In this document: positions 21,291 through 31,564 of the stretch, one piece after another
How positions within the stretch are numbered: the stretch's first letter is position 1
How the letters are laid out: each line of letters begins with the position of its first letter
Origin: Calothrix membranacea FACHB-236
Lineage (GTDB): Bacteria; Cyanobacteriota; Cyanobacteriia; Cyanobacteriales; Nostocaceae
Direction of reading: 5' to 3'
NCBI RefSeq assembly: GCF_014696315.1
Contig: NZ_JACJPX010000023.1
Span: forward strand, 41,426 to 105,425
DNA: 64,000 nt
The notes under the pieces: generated by a model
The model's database searches: none
Seen by the model: the letters and a program-made list of their open reading frames with translations, nothing else
What the model was told of the DNA's origin: nothing
Made by a program: the position numbers and the translations under genes

Positions 21291-21722
21291 ATGTTAGATA
21301 ACGAAGCAATTAGTATATTTTATGCCCTGTTATCAGCATTTTTTGCAGCTTTGACAACGATATTTGCCAAGATTGGAGTCGAGACGATTAACTCTAATGT
21401 AGCAACCGCCATCCGCACAGTAGTCATTTTAATTATGGTTTGGGGTTGGGTTGTTGTTAAAGGACAGCTAGATACAATACTGACGATTAGTTCAAAAACC
21501 CTACTATTTCTCGTCTTATCTGGTTTGTCCACAGGCTTATCTTGGTTGTTTTACTTTCGCGCTTTACAAGTCGGAAAAGCTTCTTTAGTCGCACCTTTGG
21601 ACAAATCGAGTTTAGTTTTAGTGCTGATTTTTTCAGTACTTTTTCTTCGGGAACCGCTAACCCTACCTGTGATATTGGGAACTAGCTTGATTTTAACTGG
21701 TACACTGATTTTGATTCGTTGA
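21291..21722 (+). CDS. EamA-family half-size transporter
   Basis: 143 residues, five predicted helices, equivalent to one half of a ten-helix DMT/EamA transporter: IFYALLSAFFAALTTIFAKI at the start and SVLFLREPLTLPVILGTSLI with the conserved Arg-Glu-Pro near the end. Such single-repeat EamA proteins work as dimers. Substrate unknown. It follows the ABC importer by 100 nt on the same strand; linkage to iron is only positional. Confidence 0.85.
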   Translation: MLDNEAISIFYALLSAFFAALTTIFAKIGVETINSNVATAIRTVVILIMVWGWVVVKGQLDTILTISSKTLLFLVLSGLSTGLSWLFYFRALQVGKASLVAPLDKSSLVLVLIFSVLFLREPLTLPVILGTSLILTGTLILIR

Positions 21723-21886
21723 AAGTCCTGTCAAGATATTCTCATTGTTTGCGATCGCATCTTTGTTGTGCTTCTCTGTAGCGATCGCCAAATTTAATAA
21801 GAGAATTTCCTAGTTAGAACCTAGAAATTAATGCTTATAGGATTATTTCTATTTCTTTTTTCAAATTGGTATAAAACAAAATAAAT

Positions 21887-22207
21887 TTATTCTGCCTTCG
21901 TTTCTGCTAGCAGCCAATTCATATAGTCCTGATTCCCTCCTTTAATGGGCATAGCTACTACACAAGGAACTTCATAGCTATGCTCCAATTTGACTTTTTT
22001 CGTTAGCTCCTCCAGCAAATCATAGCGGGATTTCAGAATCAAAACTGCTTCCTTGCCCACCTCCAATTGACCTTTCCACCAATAAATGCTTTCCATACCA
22101 TCAATCACGTTGGCACAGGCAGCGAGGCGTTCTTCAACTAGGGCTTTGCCCACCTGAAAAGCCTCGGCACGGTCTTTACAAGTGACATAAACAAAAATAG
22201 GTTCCAT
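21887..22207 (-). CDS. cutA: CutA-like divalent-cation tolerance protein
   Basis: 106 residues, the usual CutA length. Motifs: FVYVTCKDRAEAFQVGKALV, RLAACANVIDGMESIYWWKG, EAVLILKSR and HSYEVPCVVAMPI. CutA forms PII-like trimers and is widespread; a role in metal tolerance is debated. It is monocistronic, convergent with the EamA gene. Confidence 0.95.
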   Translation of the reverse strand: MEPIFVYVTCKDRAEAFQVGKALVEERLAACANVIDGMESIYWWKGQLEVGKEAVLILKSRYDLLEELTKKVKLEHSYEVPCVVAMPIKGGNQDYMNWLLAETKAE

Positions 22208-22422
22208 GCGGTGTTTTGATGAATTTTAATCCTTTGCATACAGCTAGGGTAAACATAACAAAGAGTCAATTTAATTAGCAACGCTCTTTATGTAAACGTA
22301 GAACTCCACAGTACGCCGAAACACTATTTCCGCTAATGAAAATTTTTCATCGTGATTGTCTCCTGCCTCAAAACGAGTCAAATTGTACCTTATTAATGAG
22401 AATTCCCTGGTTCTGCAAGGCG

Positions 22423-25400
22423 TTAATTATTAGCATGACAGGATGCTGAAGTTAAGTGAGAAGCATAAGGGATAGCTGTAGGAGAATCTGCGGTCAGGAT
22501 CAGTACACCTTTGGGGTTCACATACCAACCTTGGGCTGGGGGTGGTAGTTGGGAGACGTGGGTTTTGGCTGTGGCGATCGCAGCTGTTGAGGATTCTGCT
22601 TGAGTAGAAGTAGACTCAAAACTAATCAAGGCGTTACTGCTGAGTGGTTCACTGGGACGCGGTGGTAATCCTCCGCGTCCAGAGATGATAAACTGACTCC
22701 GATTCTGGTTCTTTTGTGCTGGACAGGCTTGCGCTACTACTTCTTCGGGTTTAGCAATTTCTGGCGATAAATCCAAAACTTCTGGATTTCTACTAGTATC
22801 AAATGTCAATATCTTTACTTGACCATCAAGTCCGAATTGAGAACTGGCACTAATCTGGCATTCTGGGCAAACAAACAGACCTTGAGTATTAATACTGATG
22901 TTGCCGCCATTCCCCTGAAAGGCATTGGCGATAATTTTACTACCTTCTAGCAAAGCCACAAAATCAGCAGGGCTGTAGCCAGTAATTGTAATGTTACCTC
23001 CATTCCCAGACCCGCCTGTTTCTGTGGTTATCTGACTGCCACTACGCATCAATAAAGAATTTGTCTGCAAGAAAATGTTGCCACCTTCACCGGATGTGGT
23101 TGCAGCTGAGATGCTACCTTTAGTATCGATAAAAGTAGAGCGAGCATTAATCTTGAGGTCTCCGGCATTACCTGAGCCTTCGTTGCGGGCGGTTACTTGC
23201 GCTCCATCTTTGACCACTAATTGATTAGTATTAATTGTCACACCACCAGAAGCTCCACTTGGTGCAGGCGGTAGTCTAAACAACTGTCGGGTGATTTCAC
23301 TTTCTATATTGGCTCCAGAACTGATCTGAGAGGGAATAGAAGTTCCTACAATTGTGCCAGTTACCTCTACAGATTGGGGAGCGTTAATTGTAATACTTCC
23401 GGCTGAGCCATTGGCAACAGTGGAAGCATCAACCCTGCCACCATCCCGCACAAATAGCCTGGGTGTATTGATAGTCAAGTTACCAGCATTGCCACCATTG
23501 AAAGTTGAAACTCCCACAATGCTAGGCTTCAAAAAGCTGGGTTCTACACCGATGACTTCTACAGAATTAGTGGCATTGATGCTAATATCTCCGCCGGAAC
23601 CAATGCCAAAGGTTGCAGCACCCACGGTTCCCCCATCAGCAATGGTCAGCTTTCCTGTAGACAGGTTGACATTTCCCGATTTACCCAAACCGAAGGTTGA
23701 AGCACTGATAAAACTGATTGCATTGGGATTAAATGGTATGAATCCACTCACTTCGACTGAATCTGAGGCGTTCACATTGACATTGCCACCTGCTCTATCT
23801 GTAAAGGTAGCTGTTGAAATGCTGGCTCCTCCCTGGACAACTAAATTTTGGGTGGAAATTGCAATGTCTCCTCCTTGGTCGCCCAACAAACTTACAGGAG
23901 AAAAGAATAAAAACTGTCCTAGTCTGATGCCTCCTCCCAATTCGGATGTAATACTACCTCCGCTATCTAGAAAAATAGAGTCAGCATTCACTTTCACAAA
24001 GCCGGAATTTCCCGAGCCATCATTTCTGGCTGTGACTGTAGCACCATCTGCAACCCGCAAGGTACCCGTATTAATTGTCACATTTCCAGAAGCTCCACTG
24101 GGTACGGGAGGCAAACCCAAAAGCTGTTGTAAGCTGGGATCGACTAAATTGGCAGCGGAGCCAATCAGACTGGGATTGACTGATCCTGGTACTGTACCTT
24201 TCACTTCCACGAACTCAGGGGCATTAATGGTAACATTTCCAGATGCGCCACTGGCAGAGGTTAAAGTCCCAACTCTCCCCCCACCTTGAACTGTTAATCT
24301 AGGGGCATTGAGTGTCAAGTTGCCGCTATCTCCAGCATTGAATGCAGTCACAAATAAAGCGCTGGGTGCAAAAAAGTTCGGTTCCACACCCATAATTTCC
24401 ACAGTATCAGCAGCATTAACATTCAAATTTCCACCTTTACCGCTACCAAAAGAAGCAGAAGTAATTGTTCCTCCTCCTGTGGCGCTGACACTTCTAGTTG
24501 ATATAGTGTTATTGCCAGAGTTTCCAGGGCCAAAAGTGGCAGCAACAATAGAACTAGTAACGCTAGGATTAACCACACTTGCGCCATTGACTTGTAACGA
24601 GTCAATTGCATTGATATTGATGTTGCCACCTGTGGCTGGAGTGAAGGTTTTCGCAACGATGCTGGCTCCACCTTCCACAACTAAATTTCTAGTGGAAACA
24701 GTAACATCTCCCCCACCACCAATTCCCAAGGTTTCATTTGTCAGACTGCTGCGAATATTTCCATCTGTACTGACACCACTGACTTTGACAGACTCGGAAG
24801 TATTCACTTGGATGCTGCCATTTGGTTGAAACCCTTGATTTTGAATCAAAATTAGTGAACCATCGCGTACCCCAAGGTTGCGCCCTTGCACCTGGATAAA
24901 GCCACCACTACTACCACTACTACTACCACTAGTATCTGCTAAGGCTTTTTGGGATAGCTCAATATCTCTAAAAGTAGGTACTCCCTGATAACTGAAAGTC
25001 CAACCGCCTACAATCGGCTTGAGGCTGACTAAACCTCCAGCTACGCTACCTAATTCTATTCGCCCGCCTTCTGCGGTGAGAGTGCCCCCATCTAAGCTGA
25101 GATTGCCACCAATCAAAGCTAGAGTCTGTCCTGGTTGTACCCGCAAACCTGTTGAGCTATTGCTTCTGGTTACAGGCGAAAAGATGGGATTGCTCACCGT
25201 GAAATTATGACCTGTACCTTGTACGCGAATTGCTGCGGGATTCTGCCCAAATTGCAAGCCAACTGGAACGCTGATTGTCAGTAAAGGAGAATTTTGAGTA
25301 TTGGTAGCACTAAATTCTGCACCATCGGCAAATGTGAGGCTACTAGCTGTAGTTCCTAAAAAAGAACCACCTATGTTTAGTTGAGCATTAGCACCAAAAT

Positions 25401-25764
25401 TAATCCCACTCGGATTAATTAAAATCAAATTTGCGCCATAGTTTTCTCTAATTAATCCATCAATATTAGAAATTGAGCCACCCGTAACTCGAGTAATAAT
25501 ATTGGTAATATTACTTGCATTTGGATTTTGTTTAAAAAAAGCTTCACTGCCATTAAAAACAGAAAATTCTTTCAAGCTGTGGAATAGGTTATTACCAGCT
25601 TGTGTTCCTCCTGTAATTTCAAAAATATTATTAATTTGATTAACGCTGGTTGGTGTTGGCAGTGTTCCATCTGAGGAAATTTGTGCCTGAGCGATAATAT
25701 TGGTTAATAGACAGCAAATAACTGTACTACTAGAAATTAAAATTTTCTGAGCAATTTGCTTCAT
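22423..25764 (-). CDS. Two-partner-secretion exoprotein (filamentous haemagglutinin type, TpsA)
   Basis: 1113 residues. A signal peptide (1 to about 29) is followed by the TPS/haemagglutination-activity domain (about 30-290: NIFEITGGTQAGNNLFHSLK, NPSGINFGANAQLNIGGSFL). A long repetitive beta-helix carries repeated GNVTINA, VEVKG and GASGNV elements. Two large segments of about 250 residues, each beginning GVEP-F--PS and ending near LDSGGSI or IDTKGSI, are clear internal duplicates. The tail has a Cys and an SGRGGLPPRPSEPL motif typical of cyanobacterial S-layer-like TPS proteins. The partner pore (TpsB) is not in the window. It is probably an adhesin or surface fibre. The 446 nt upstream (25765-26210) hold no gene. 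Confidence 0.92.
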   Translation of the reverse strand: MKQIAQKILISSSTVICCLLTNIIAQAQISSDGTLPTPTSVNQINNIFEITGGTQAGNNLFHSLKEFSVFNGSEAFFKQNPNASNITNIITRVTGGSISNIDGLIRENYGANLILINPSGINFGANAQLNIGGSFLGTTASSLTFADGAEFSATNTQNSPLLTISVPVGLQFGQNPAAIRVQGTGHNFTVSNPIFSPVTRSNSSTGLRVQPGQTLALIGGNLSLDGGTLTAEGGRIELGSVAGGLVSLKPIVGGWTFSYQGVPTFRDIELSQKALADTSGSSSGSSGGFIQVQGRNLGVRDGSLILIQNQGFQPNGSIQVNTSESVKVSGVSTDGNIRSSLTNETLGIGGGGDVTVSTRNLVVEGGASIVAKTFTPATGGNININAIDSLQVNGASVVNPSVTSSIVAATFGPGNSGNNTISTRSVSATGGGTITSASFGSGKGGNLNVNAADTVEIMGVEPNFFAPSALFVTAFNAGDSGNLTLNAPRLTVQGGGRVGTLTSASGASGNVTINAPEFVEVKGTVPGSVNPSLIGSAANLVDPSLQQLLGLPPVPSGASGNVTINTGTLRVADGATVTARNDGSGNSGFVKVNADSIFLDSGGSITSELGGGIRLGQFLFFSPVSLLGDQGGDIAISTQNLVVQGGASISTATFTDRAGGNVNVNASDSVEVSGFIPFNPNAISFISASTFGLGKSGNVNLSTGKLTIADGGTVGAATFGIGSGGDISINATNSVEVIGVEPSFLKPSIVGVSTFNGGNAGNLTINTPRLFVRDGGRVDASTVANGSAGSITINAPQSVEVTGTIVGTSIPSQISSGANIESEITRQLFRLPPAPSGASGGVTINTNQLVVKDGAQVTARNEGSGNAGDLKINARSTFIDTKGSISAATTSGEGGNIFLQTNSLLMRSGSQITTETGGSGNGGNITITGYSPADFVALLEGSKIIANAFQGNGGNISINTQGLFVCPECQISASSQFGLDGQVKILTFDTSRNPEVLDLSPEIAKPEEVVAQACPAQKNQNRSQFIISGRGGLPPRPSEPLSSNALISFESTSTQAESSTAAIATAKTHVSQLPPPAQGWYVNPKGVLILTADSPTAIPYASHLTSASCHANN

Positions 25765-26210
25765 CTTGAAAAATATAATTAACAGATGAAATTTATTGAA
25801 ACTTACTTAAGTTCTCTTTTTATGTGAAATTTAAGTAAATTTTAGGAGACTTGGCATGGACACCTGCATCGCATCTTGCAAGTAATTAAATTGAGACAAT
25901 TTTTTCCGGATGCGACGGTTGAACCTAGTATAACTTACGGCATAAGTGTAAATACGTACTATTTTATCCTTCTTAACTTAGCACGTCTGAATACCAAATC
26001 CTCAGCCCACTGTCTAAATCTCTAAATTCAGGTTTTTCCTAATGTGGGAAACGTTTGGTAACATTACCAAACAATAGAGCCTTCGCAAATACTTGGGAGG
26101 CGATCGCTATATTTGCGCTCCATCTCATTATTGCTTCTTCTGTGTTCCCTGTTCCCAATTTGAAGTATCTACAGCAGAAAACTTGATGGTGCGTTACGCG
26201 ATCATGGCCT

Positions 26211-27542
26211 CTATCTTTGTGCGTGAATATAGTCTACAAAGTAAAACCTCGGAGTAAGCCAGAATTTTAACCAAGCATAAGCTCCTAAACTTAGTAGTGC
26301 TGTCACCATTAGGGGTAAACCCAACTGAATTCGTAATGCATCGCTAAGGAGAGCAACAGCACAAACAGTAATAGCAAAGTATATCAAAAGCCCTAACTGC
26401 AAACGGTGCAAAACTTTCAGCGCCCGGCGACAGCTACTACAATGCTGTGTATGCTGTTTGTAGCGATCCAAAACTTGTTCGCGATTGTCATTTATATTCC
26501 TGATTTCTGGAACAATTATTCCTACTTGATTCCAGGGTAGTTGTCCTTGACAATACTTATCAAACCAATTCCGATACTCAATCACTAGCTTATCTGCACT
26601 TGTCGGTAGTTTGTAAGAACTTTTCCAGCTTCGGGATGATTGTGTCTGTTGTAGAAAATACTCTTGCTGCTGTAACAGCACCATATCTCCATCAATAATT
26701 TCATTGCGTTCGCTAACATGATCCCACCAACGGGGTCTTAAACGATGGAGTGTTTTGGCAAAGTTACGGGGAAATTGAGCAACAATCCGAGATTTACCAG
26801 GAGACACTGGTATACAATAGGTGATTAGTCCTGACTGCTTTTCAGCGTTACCAAACTTGATTGCATACTCCAAGCGACAAGGTGGTTCAAAAGTGATTGT
26901 TATTTCAAAGCGCCCAACTGTAGCTGCTTCAATCAAAGTTGGTGTCGATTGCAATATTTTAATAGGTATGGGTTTTGCTTTTGTGCGATCGCCCTGCACG
27001 CCGTGATGAGCAAAAGGAACATGGCTGGGATCTGCCACATTTTCCACAAGGATTTGCCAGTCATATTCTAAATCCCGTACATAAGAAGACCAAACAAAGC
27101 CTTTAGTAGTATCTAATTGCGGTGATAAAGGTAAAGGTGTATTAGCCGCTTGCTCGCTGGATTTTGCATCCGGCCAAACCCAGAGTAAATCCTGTTCCTG
27201 ACGAACTGGTAGTGTCACAGTACACAGATTCTCTTTATTCTTGCTCACTATTTCTGGATTTTCCGCTTGGGGAATATGAGTACAAATTCCTTGCTCATCA
27301 AATTGCCAACCATGATAGCTACACATTAAATTCCCCGTTTTCTCATCGATGCGCCCCTCACTGAGAGGCGCAAGACGGTGGGGACATTGATCTAAAAATA
27401 CTCGGAAATTTGGAGATGATTTGGGTCTCCAGATAACTAAACGCAGTCCCAAAAGCGTTACTGAAGTTGGTTTATCTAATGCTAAATCTTCTACTGGTGA
27501 AAGCGGATACCACTGTTGAAAAAAGTTGAATTTATGTTCCAT
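26211..27542 (-). CDS. Rieske-type oxygenase of the PaO/Tic55 group
   Basis: 443 residues. The Rieske cluster ligands are CPHRLAPLSEGR and CSYHGWQFDE (C-x-H ... C-x2-H, residues about 49-72). The mononuclear iron site is suggested by NVADPSHVPFAHHG. Near the C terminus is the C-x2-C motif HCSSCRRAL, characteristic of pheophorbide a oxygenase/Tic55-type proteins, followed by two membrane helices and a WLKFWLTPRF tail. It is therefore a membrane-bound oxygenase perhaps acting on a tetrapyrrole or other ring substrate. It is divergent from the TetR gene, which may regulate it. The 362-nt divergent region holds no gene. Confidence 0.9.
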   Translation of the reverse strand: MEHKFNFFQQWYPLSPVEDLALDKPTSVTLLGLRLVIWRPKSSPNFRVFLDQCPHRLAPLSEGRIDEKTGNLMCSYHGWQFDEQGICTHIPQAENPEIVSKNKENLCTVTLPVRQEQDLLWVWPDAKSSEQAANTPLPLSPQLDTTKGFVWSSYVRDLEYDWQILVENVADPSHVPFAHHGVQGDRTKAKPIPIKILQSTPTLIEAATVGRFEITITFEPPCRLEYAIKFGNAEKQSGLITYCIPVSPGKSRIVAQFPRNFAKTLHRLRPRWWDHVSERNEIIDGDMVLLQQQEYFLQQTQSSRSWKSSYKLPTSADKLVIEYRNWFDKYCQGQLPWNQVGIIVPEIRNINDNREQVLDRYKQHTQHCSSCRRALKVLHRLQLGLLIYFAITVCAVALLSDALRIQLGLPLMVTALLSLGAYAWLKFWLTPRFYFVDYIHAQR

Positions 27543-27904
27543 TTTTCTAACAAGTAATTAAATTAAATTTAGCTAATTTGAAATTTTTAATCACGATAAT
27601 TTTTAACAAAAAGTATATTCCATCTCTCGCTGGTTTTGAGCAGAATATGAAACTAACAGTTCCCCATCAATGATTGTTCTGGTGGAAAACCTTCTCTCCA
27701 TTCACCTAAACTTGCATCAGGATTTTTCATTTCTCTTTTCTAGTCTATTTCGATAACGGTACCCCGGGCTTGCTAAGTTTCCGGATTCTCCTTCTGTTTT
27801 GACACAATAAAAGGTAACCCTGTGTCATTGCAAGGGCCTCCATAACGAACTGAGGTAATATGTGAGTAATCCTCATTTATTGATTGGAGTTAGGAAAGTA
27901 ACCT

Positions 27905-28537
27905 ATGACTGAAAGCCCATCAACCCCAGGCGGAATGCGCCGCAAACCCCGGCAAGCCCGCAGTCAGGAGCGGGTGAACCGCATTATTGATGTGGCAGAA
28001 GAACTATTTATTTCTCAAGGTTATAGTGCGACCACAACCAATGCGATCGCATCTCGTGCTCAGATACCTATCGGGTCTCTCTATCAATTTTTCCCAGACA
28101 AGACAGCGATTGTACAGGCTTTAGCCCTGCGGTATGAGGAACGTCTGCATCAACGTTTGGCAATACTCGATAATCCTGAACTGGCAAAACTGCCTTTATC
28201 TGCCCTGGTGGAACAAATGATCGACATCACCGAGCAGCATTTCGCTGAGAATCCAGGCTACTACGCGATTTTCATGGAAGTTCAGGGTACGCTACCGGAA
28301 GTGCAAGCAGTCGGAGATGCTGCTGATGCTCAACTAATCCGAGATTTCGCAACCTTACTCGCGCAACGCCAAGCAGAGTTGGATACGGCGGACTATGAAG
28401 CGATCGCCTTTGTGTTGGTGAAAGCGATCGGTACATTAATGTGGCTTTCCCTCAGTCAAGAAAAAGCGTTTCGGCAGCGACTAGTAGCAGAAACTAAACG
28501 GTTCACCTTAAACTACTTGCAAAGTTATTTTAGTTAG
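27905..28537 (+). CDS. TetR-family transcriptional regulator
   Basis: 210 residues. The N-terminal HTH is clear: RQARSQERVNRIIDVAEELF, ATTTNAIASRAQIPIGSLYQ, FFPDKTAIVQALALRYEE. The C-terminal ligand domain is typical of TetR_C proteins. It is divergently transcribed from the Rieske oxygenase; an incomplete palindrome tgagg-15-cctca at 27851-27875 is a possible operator. The ligand is unknown. Confidence 0.92.
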   Translation: MTESPSTPGGMRRKPRQARSQERVNRIIDVAEELFISQGYSATTTNAIASRAQIPIGSLYQFFPDKTAIVQALALRYEERLHQRLAILDNPELAKLPLSALVEQMIDITEQHFAENPGYYAIFMEVQGTLPEVQAVGDAADAQLIRDFATLLAQRQAELDTADYEAIAFVLVKAIGTLMWLSLSQEKAFRQRLVAETKRFTLNYLQSYFS

Positions 28538-28650
28538 GAACTTCCAGAAAATAAATTATCCCATTTTCATAGTGGCAGATGTTTTTTAGGGAAAAGGGGA
28601 AATTTTAATGGGTAAAGCTTTTCTCTTCTGAATTTTTTCTAATAAAAAAA

Positions 28651-28683
28651 GTAGCAGTTTGGGAAGAGCATCCAAACTGCTAC
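28651..28683 (-). terminator. Rho-independent terminator of the ssu operon
   Basis: gtagcagtttgg (28651-28662) and ccaaactgctac (28672-28683) form a perfect 12-bp stem. On the minus strand the hairpin is followed by a run of seven T (28644-28650), so it terminates transcription from ssuE. It also lies after the TetR stop and could act weakly in both directions. Confidence 0.88.
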
Positions 28684-28711
28684 TGGGAGCAGAAAGAATT
28701 AAAATTATTTG

Positions 28712-29275
28712 TTAATTGGCGTGAGCGACTTCTTTGGTAGCAGCAGAAATATTGATCGCTTTTACTAAATCAGACAAGACATCCTGCAACCTCTGGGCAA
28801 TTTCTGCATCTAGCTCAATACTGCCATCAGCTTGTACTTGAATTTGCTTGTCTATACTGTAGATAGTACTGAGGATATGCCTAGCTCCTAATTCTGATAG
28901 GACAGGTTTTAATGCATATTCAATTGCTAATAAATGGGCGATTGTGCCACCTGTAGCTAAGGGTAGTACAACTTTTCCCACTAAGGCTTTTTGAGGTAAC
29001 AGATCCAAAAATGCTTTTAATACACCTGTGTAAGCAGCCTTATAAATTGGTGTAGCAATAATTACACCCTCAGCTTTTTCTAAAAGCGCCTTTGGTTTTT
29101 CTAAAGCTGGACTATCGTAACGTCCGTAAGCTAAATCTTCAGCCGGAATATCACGAACGGAGATGATATCTACTGTGATGCCTTGCTGTACAAGGATTTT
29201 GCTTGCATACTCGAGTAAAGAGTAAGTCCGGGAAGGATGGGAAGGACTACCTGCGATCGCTAAAACATGAACCAT
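28712..29275 (-). CDS. ssuE: NADPH-dependent FMN reductase SsuE
   Basis: 187 residues. Flavodoxin-like fold with AIAGSPSHPSRTYSLLEYAS, YDSPALEKPKALL, ATPIYKAAYTGVLKAFLDLL and the SsuE signature VLPLATGGTIAHLLAIEYAL. It supplies reduced FMN to SsuD for desulfonation of alkanesulfonates. It is the last gene of the operon, 32 nt after ssuD, and is followed by a strong terminator. It contains no Cys and no Met except the initiator, as is also usual for this enzyme in other bacteria. Confidence 0.96.
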   Translation of the reverse strand: MVHVLAIAGSPSHPSRTYSLLEYASKILVQQGITVDIISVRDIPAEDLAYGRYDSPALEKPKALLEKAEGVIIATPIYKAAYTGVLKAFLDLLPQKALVGKVVLPLATGGTIAHLLAIEYALKPVLSELGARHILSTIYSIDKQIQVQADGSIELDAEIAQRLQDVLSDLVKAINISAATKEVAHAN

Positions 29276-29307
29276 TTTCTTCAGTTCTCCTGGGAATAAT
29301 TTTTCAG

Positions 29308-30468
29308 TTAATCTACGGTCGCTGCTGTTGCTTGATGAACTGGTTGTTTGGGAAAATCTCGATTAGCAACGATTTCGCCAAATGGACTTGTCATCTGTGG
29401 TTCAATCACAGGTAAGTTTTCTAAAGGCAAACGCGGGAAGAGTAACTCAGCAACACGATATGCTTCTTCTAAATGGGGATAACCAGAAAAGATGAAAGTT
29501 TCAATCCCTAAGTCTGCATACTCCAACATTCTCTTAGCGACAGTATCAGGATCGCCGACTAAAGCAGTCCCCGCACCACCCCGCACTAAACCAATTCCCG
29601 CCCATAAATTTGGACTAATTTCTAAAGCGTCGCGGCTACCTTTATGTAATTCTTGCATCCGGCGCTGTCCTTGAGAGTCCATGCGGGCGTATGCTTCTTG
29701 AGTTTTGGCGATCGCATCTTCATCTACGTAGCGAATTAAATCATTCGCCGCATCCCAAGCTTTACTTTCAGTTTCTCTCACAATGACGTGCAGGCGGATA
29801 CCAAAGCGAATTGTCCGTCCTTGTGCTTCTGCTAGCCTGCGAACTGACGCAATTTTTTCTGCAACCTGTGCAGGTGTTTCACCCCAAGTTAAGTAGACAT
29901 CTACGTGTTTAGCAGCAATTTCTTGGGCGATGGGTGAAGAACCACCAAACCACAACGGCGGATGAGGTTTTTGTACAGGCGGAAATAGTATCTTGCCATC
30001 TTGGATATTGAGATAATCGCCTTGGAAGTTACTAACTTCACTAGCGGCTATTTGTCGCCACACTGTCAAAAACTCATCTGTGAGTTTATAGCGATCGTCA
30101 TGGGAAAGATGCAAACCATCCCCAGCTAACTCTACAGGATCTCCTCCTGTTACCACGTTAATTAATAAGCGCCCACCGGAAATGCGATCGAATGTCGCAG
30201 CCATCCTTGCAGCTACCCCTGGTGACATCAATCCCGGACGAATAGCGACTAAAAATCGCATATTTTTCGTATGGGTTACTAGCGTTGATGCCAAAATCCA
30301 CGCATCTTCACAAGAACGCCCTGTAGGTAATAAAGCACCCGCAAAACCTAAGTGATCTACAGCTTGAGCAATTTGTCGCCAGTAATCAAAGTTTACTGCC
30401 CGCCCACCTATAGCAGTGCCCAGATAGCGTCCTTCTCCATGTGTGGGGATAAACCAAAGTAGTTGCAT
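29308..30468 (-). CDS. ssuD: Alkanesulfonate monooxygenase SsuD
   Basis: 386 residues, a full-length luciferase-like TIM barrel: [77 protein letters not shown] and [20 protein letters not shown]. It uses FMNH2 from SsuE and oxygen to release sulfite from aliphatic sulfonates. It sits between ssuC and ssuE on the same strand. The Arg-rich phosphate-binding region and catalytic Cys (SCED) of the family are visible. Confidence 0.97.
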   Translation of the reverse strand: MQLLWFIPTHGEGRYLGTAIGGRAVNFDYWRQIAQAVDHLGFAGALLPTGRSCEDAWILASTLVTHTKNMRFLVAIRPGLMSPGVAARMAATFDRISGGRLLINVVTGGDPVELAGDGLHLSHDDRYKLTDEFLTVWRQIAASEVSNFQGDYLNIQDGKILFPPVQKPHPPLWFGGSSPIAQEIAAKHVDVYLTWGETPAQVAEKIASVRRLAEAQGRTIRFGIRLHVIVRETESKAWDAANDLIRYVDEDAIAKTQEAYARMDSQGQRRMQELHKGSRDALEISPNLWAGIGLVRGGAGTALVGDPDTVAKRMLEYADLGIETFIFSGYPHLEEAYRVAELLFPRLPLENLPVIEPQMTSPFGEIVANRDFPKQPVHQATAATVD

Positions 30469-30673
30469 AATCCCTATTTAATGTGGCTGCAAAATTCAGA
30501 TTTTTATAAAGTACAGTATTCTTATCGAGATACCGTATTAATAACATCTTCAAAGTATTACACAGATGAACAGGGAAAGCAACAATTTTAGGAGTTAAAA
30601 CTTGGAGAGACGCGATTAATCGCGTCTGTACTCAAAAATCAAAAATTATTTCCCCTTGTCTCCTTCCATTACC

Positions 30674-31522
30674 CTATCCCTTCAAATAACTGGGATTCCA
30701 TTGCAACCAGTAGCTTTCTAAGGATCTGGCGATTACGTCTGCTAATTTTCCAAATAAGGCGTACAGCAAAATGCTTAATACCACAACATCTGTCTGCATA
30801 AATTCTCTGGCGTTCATTGCCATATAACCAATCCCAGAATCAGCGGCGATGGTTTCAGCAACAATCAGTGTCAACCACATGATACCTAAAGAAAAACGCA
30901 CACCCACCAAAATAGAAGATAATGCGCCAGGGAGAATAATTCGCCAAAATAAACCCCAGGTATTTAAACCATAAACTTTGCCCATTTCAATTAATCCAGA
31001 ATCTACACTCCGGATACCATGAAAGGTGTTTAAATAAATAGGGAACATTACGCCCAAAGAGACAAGAAATAATCTAGCTTCGTCCCCAATACCAAACCAC
31101 AAAATTACCAAGGGAATTAAAGCTAGGTTAGGAATATTACGTAACATTTGAATAGAAGTATCTAGCAATTTCTCAGCAATGGGAGAAATGCCATTAACTA
31201 AACCTAAAATAAAGCCAATACTGCCACCTACTAAAAAGCCGGAAATTGCTCTGGCAGCACTAATAGCAATGTTTTTAAATAATTCACCAGTTTGAGCTAA
31301 ATGAATAGCAGCACCTACCACACTCAAAGGCGCTGGTAAAATTCGAGTGGGAATTACACCAATAGAAGATAGTAATTGCCACACAATAATAATGGATATG
31401 GGTACTAACCAAGGAATCAAAGATTGAATTTGGCGATTTTTGAGAAATCGGTATCTTAGCTTTTGATTTTTCATTGTCTGCCTTGACGGAAAAGTATTAG
31501 AAGAAGATGAGATGGTTTTCAT
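30674..31522 (-). CDS. ssuC: Aliphatic sulfonate ABC permease SsuC
   Basis: 282 residues, six helices, binding-protein-dependent permease type: VPISIIIVWQLLSSIGVIPT, FLVGGSIGFILGLVNGISP, RNIPNLALIPLVILWFGIGD and the EAA loop EMGKVYGLNTWGLFWRIILP. An extended N terminus of about 35 residues precedes the first helix. It forms the channel with SsuB. The 205 nt to ssuD hold no gene. Confidence 0.94.
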   Translation of the reverse strand: MKTISSSSNTFPSRQTMKNQKLRYRFLKNRQIQSLIPWLVPISIIIVWQLLSSIGVIPTRILPAPLSVVGAAIHLAQTGELFKNIAISAARAISGFLVGGSIGFILGLVNGISPIAEKLLDTSIQMLRNIPNLALIPLVILWFGIGDEARLFLVSLGVMFPIYLNTFHGIRSVDSGLIEMGKVYGLNTWGLFWRIILPGALSSILVGVRFSLGIMWLTLIVAETIAADSGIGYMAMNAREFMQTDVVVLSILLYALFGKLADVIARSLESYWLQWNPSYLKG

Positions 31523-31564
31523 GAGAATTTTCTATGAGTAAATAATTGTTTACATACTGCTGGA

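Noticed and set aside
23354..24829. Two long plus-strand ORFs opposite the TPS exoprotein
   Set aside because: They mirror the repetitive beta-helix codons and show Pro/Thr-rich periodic sequence; shadows.
27851..27875. TetR operator tgagg-15-cctca
   Set aside because: Arms of only five bases; too weak to list as a site.
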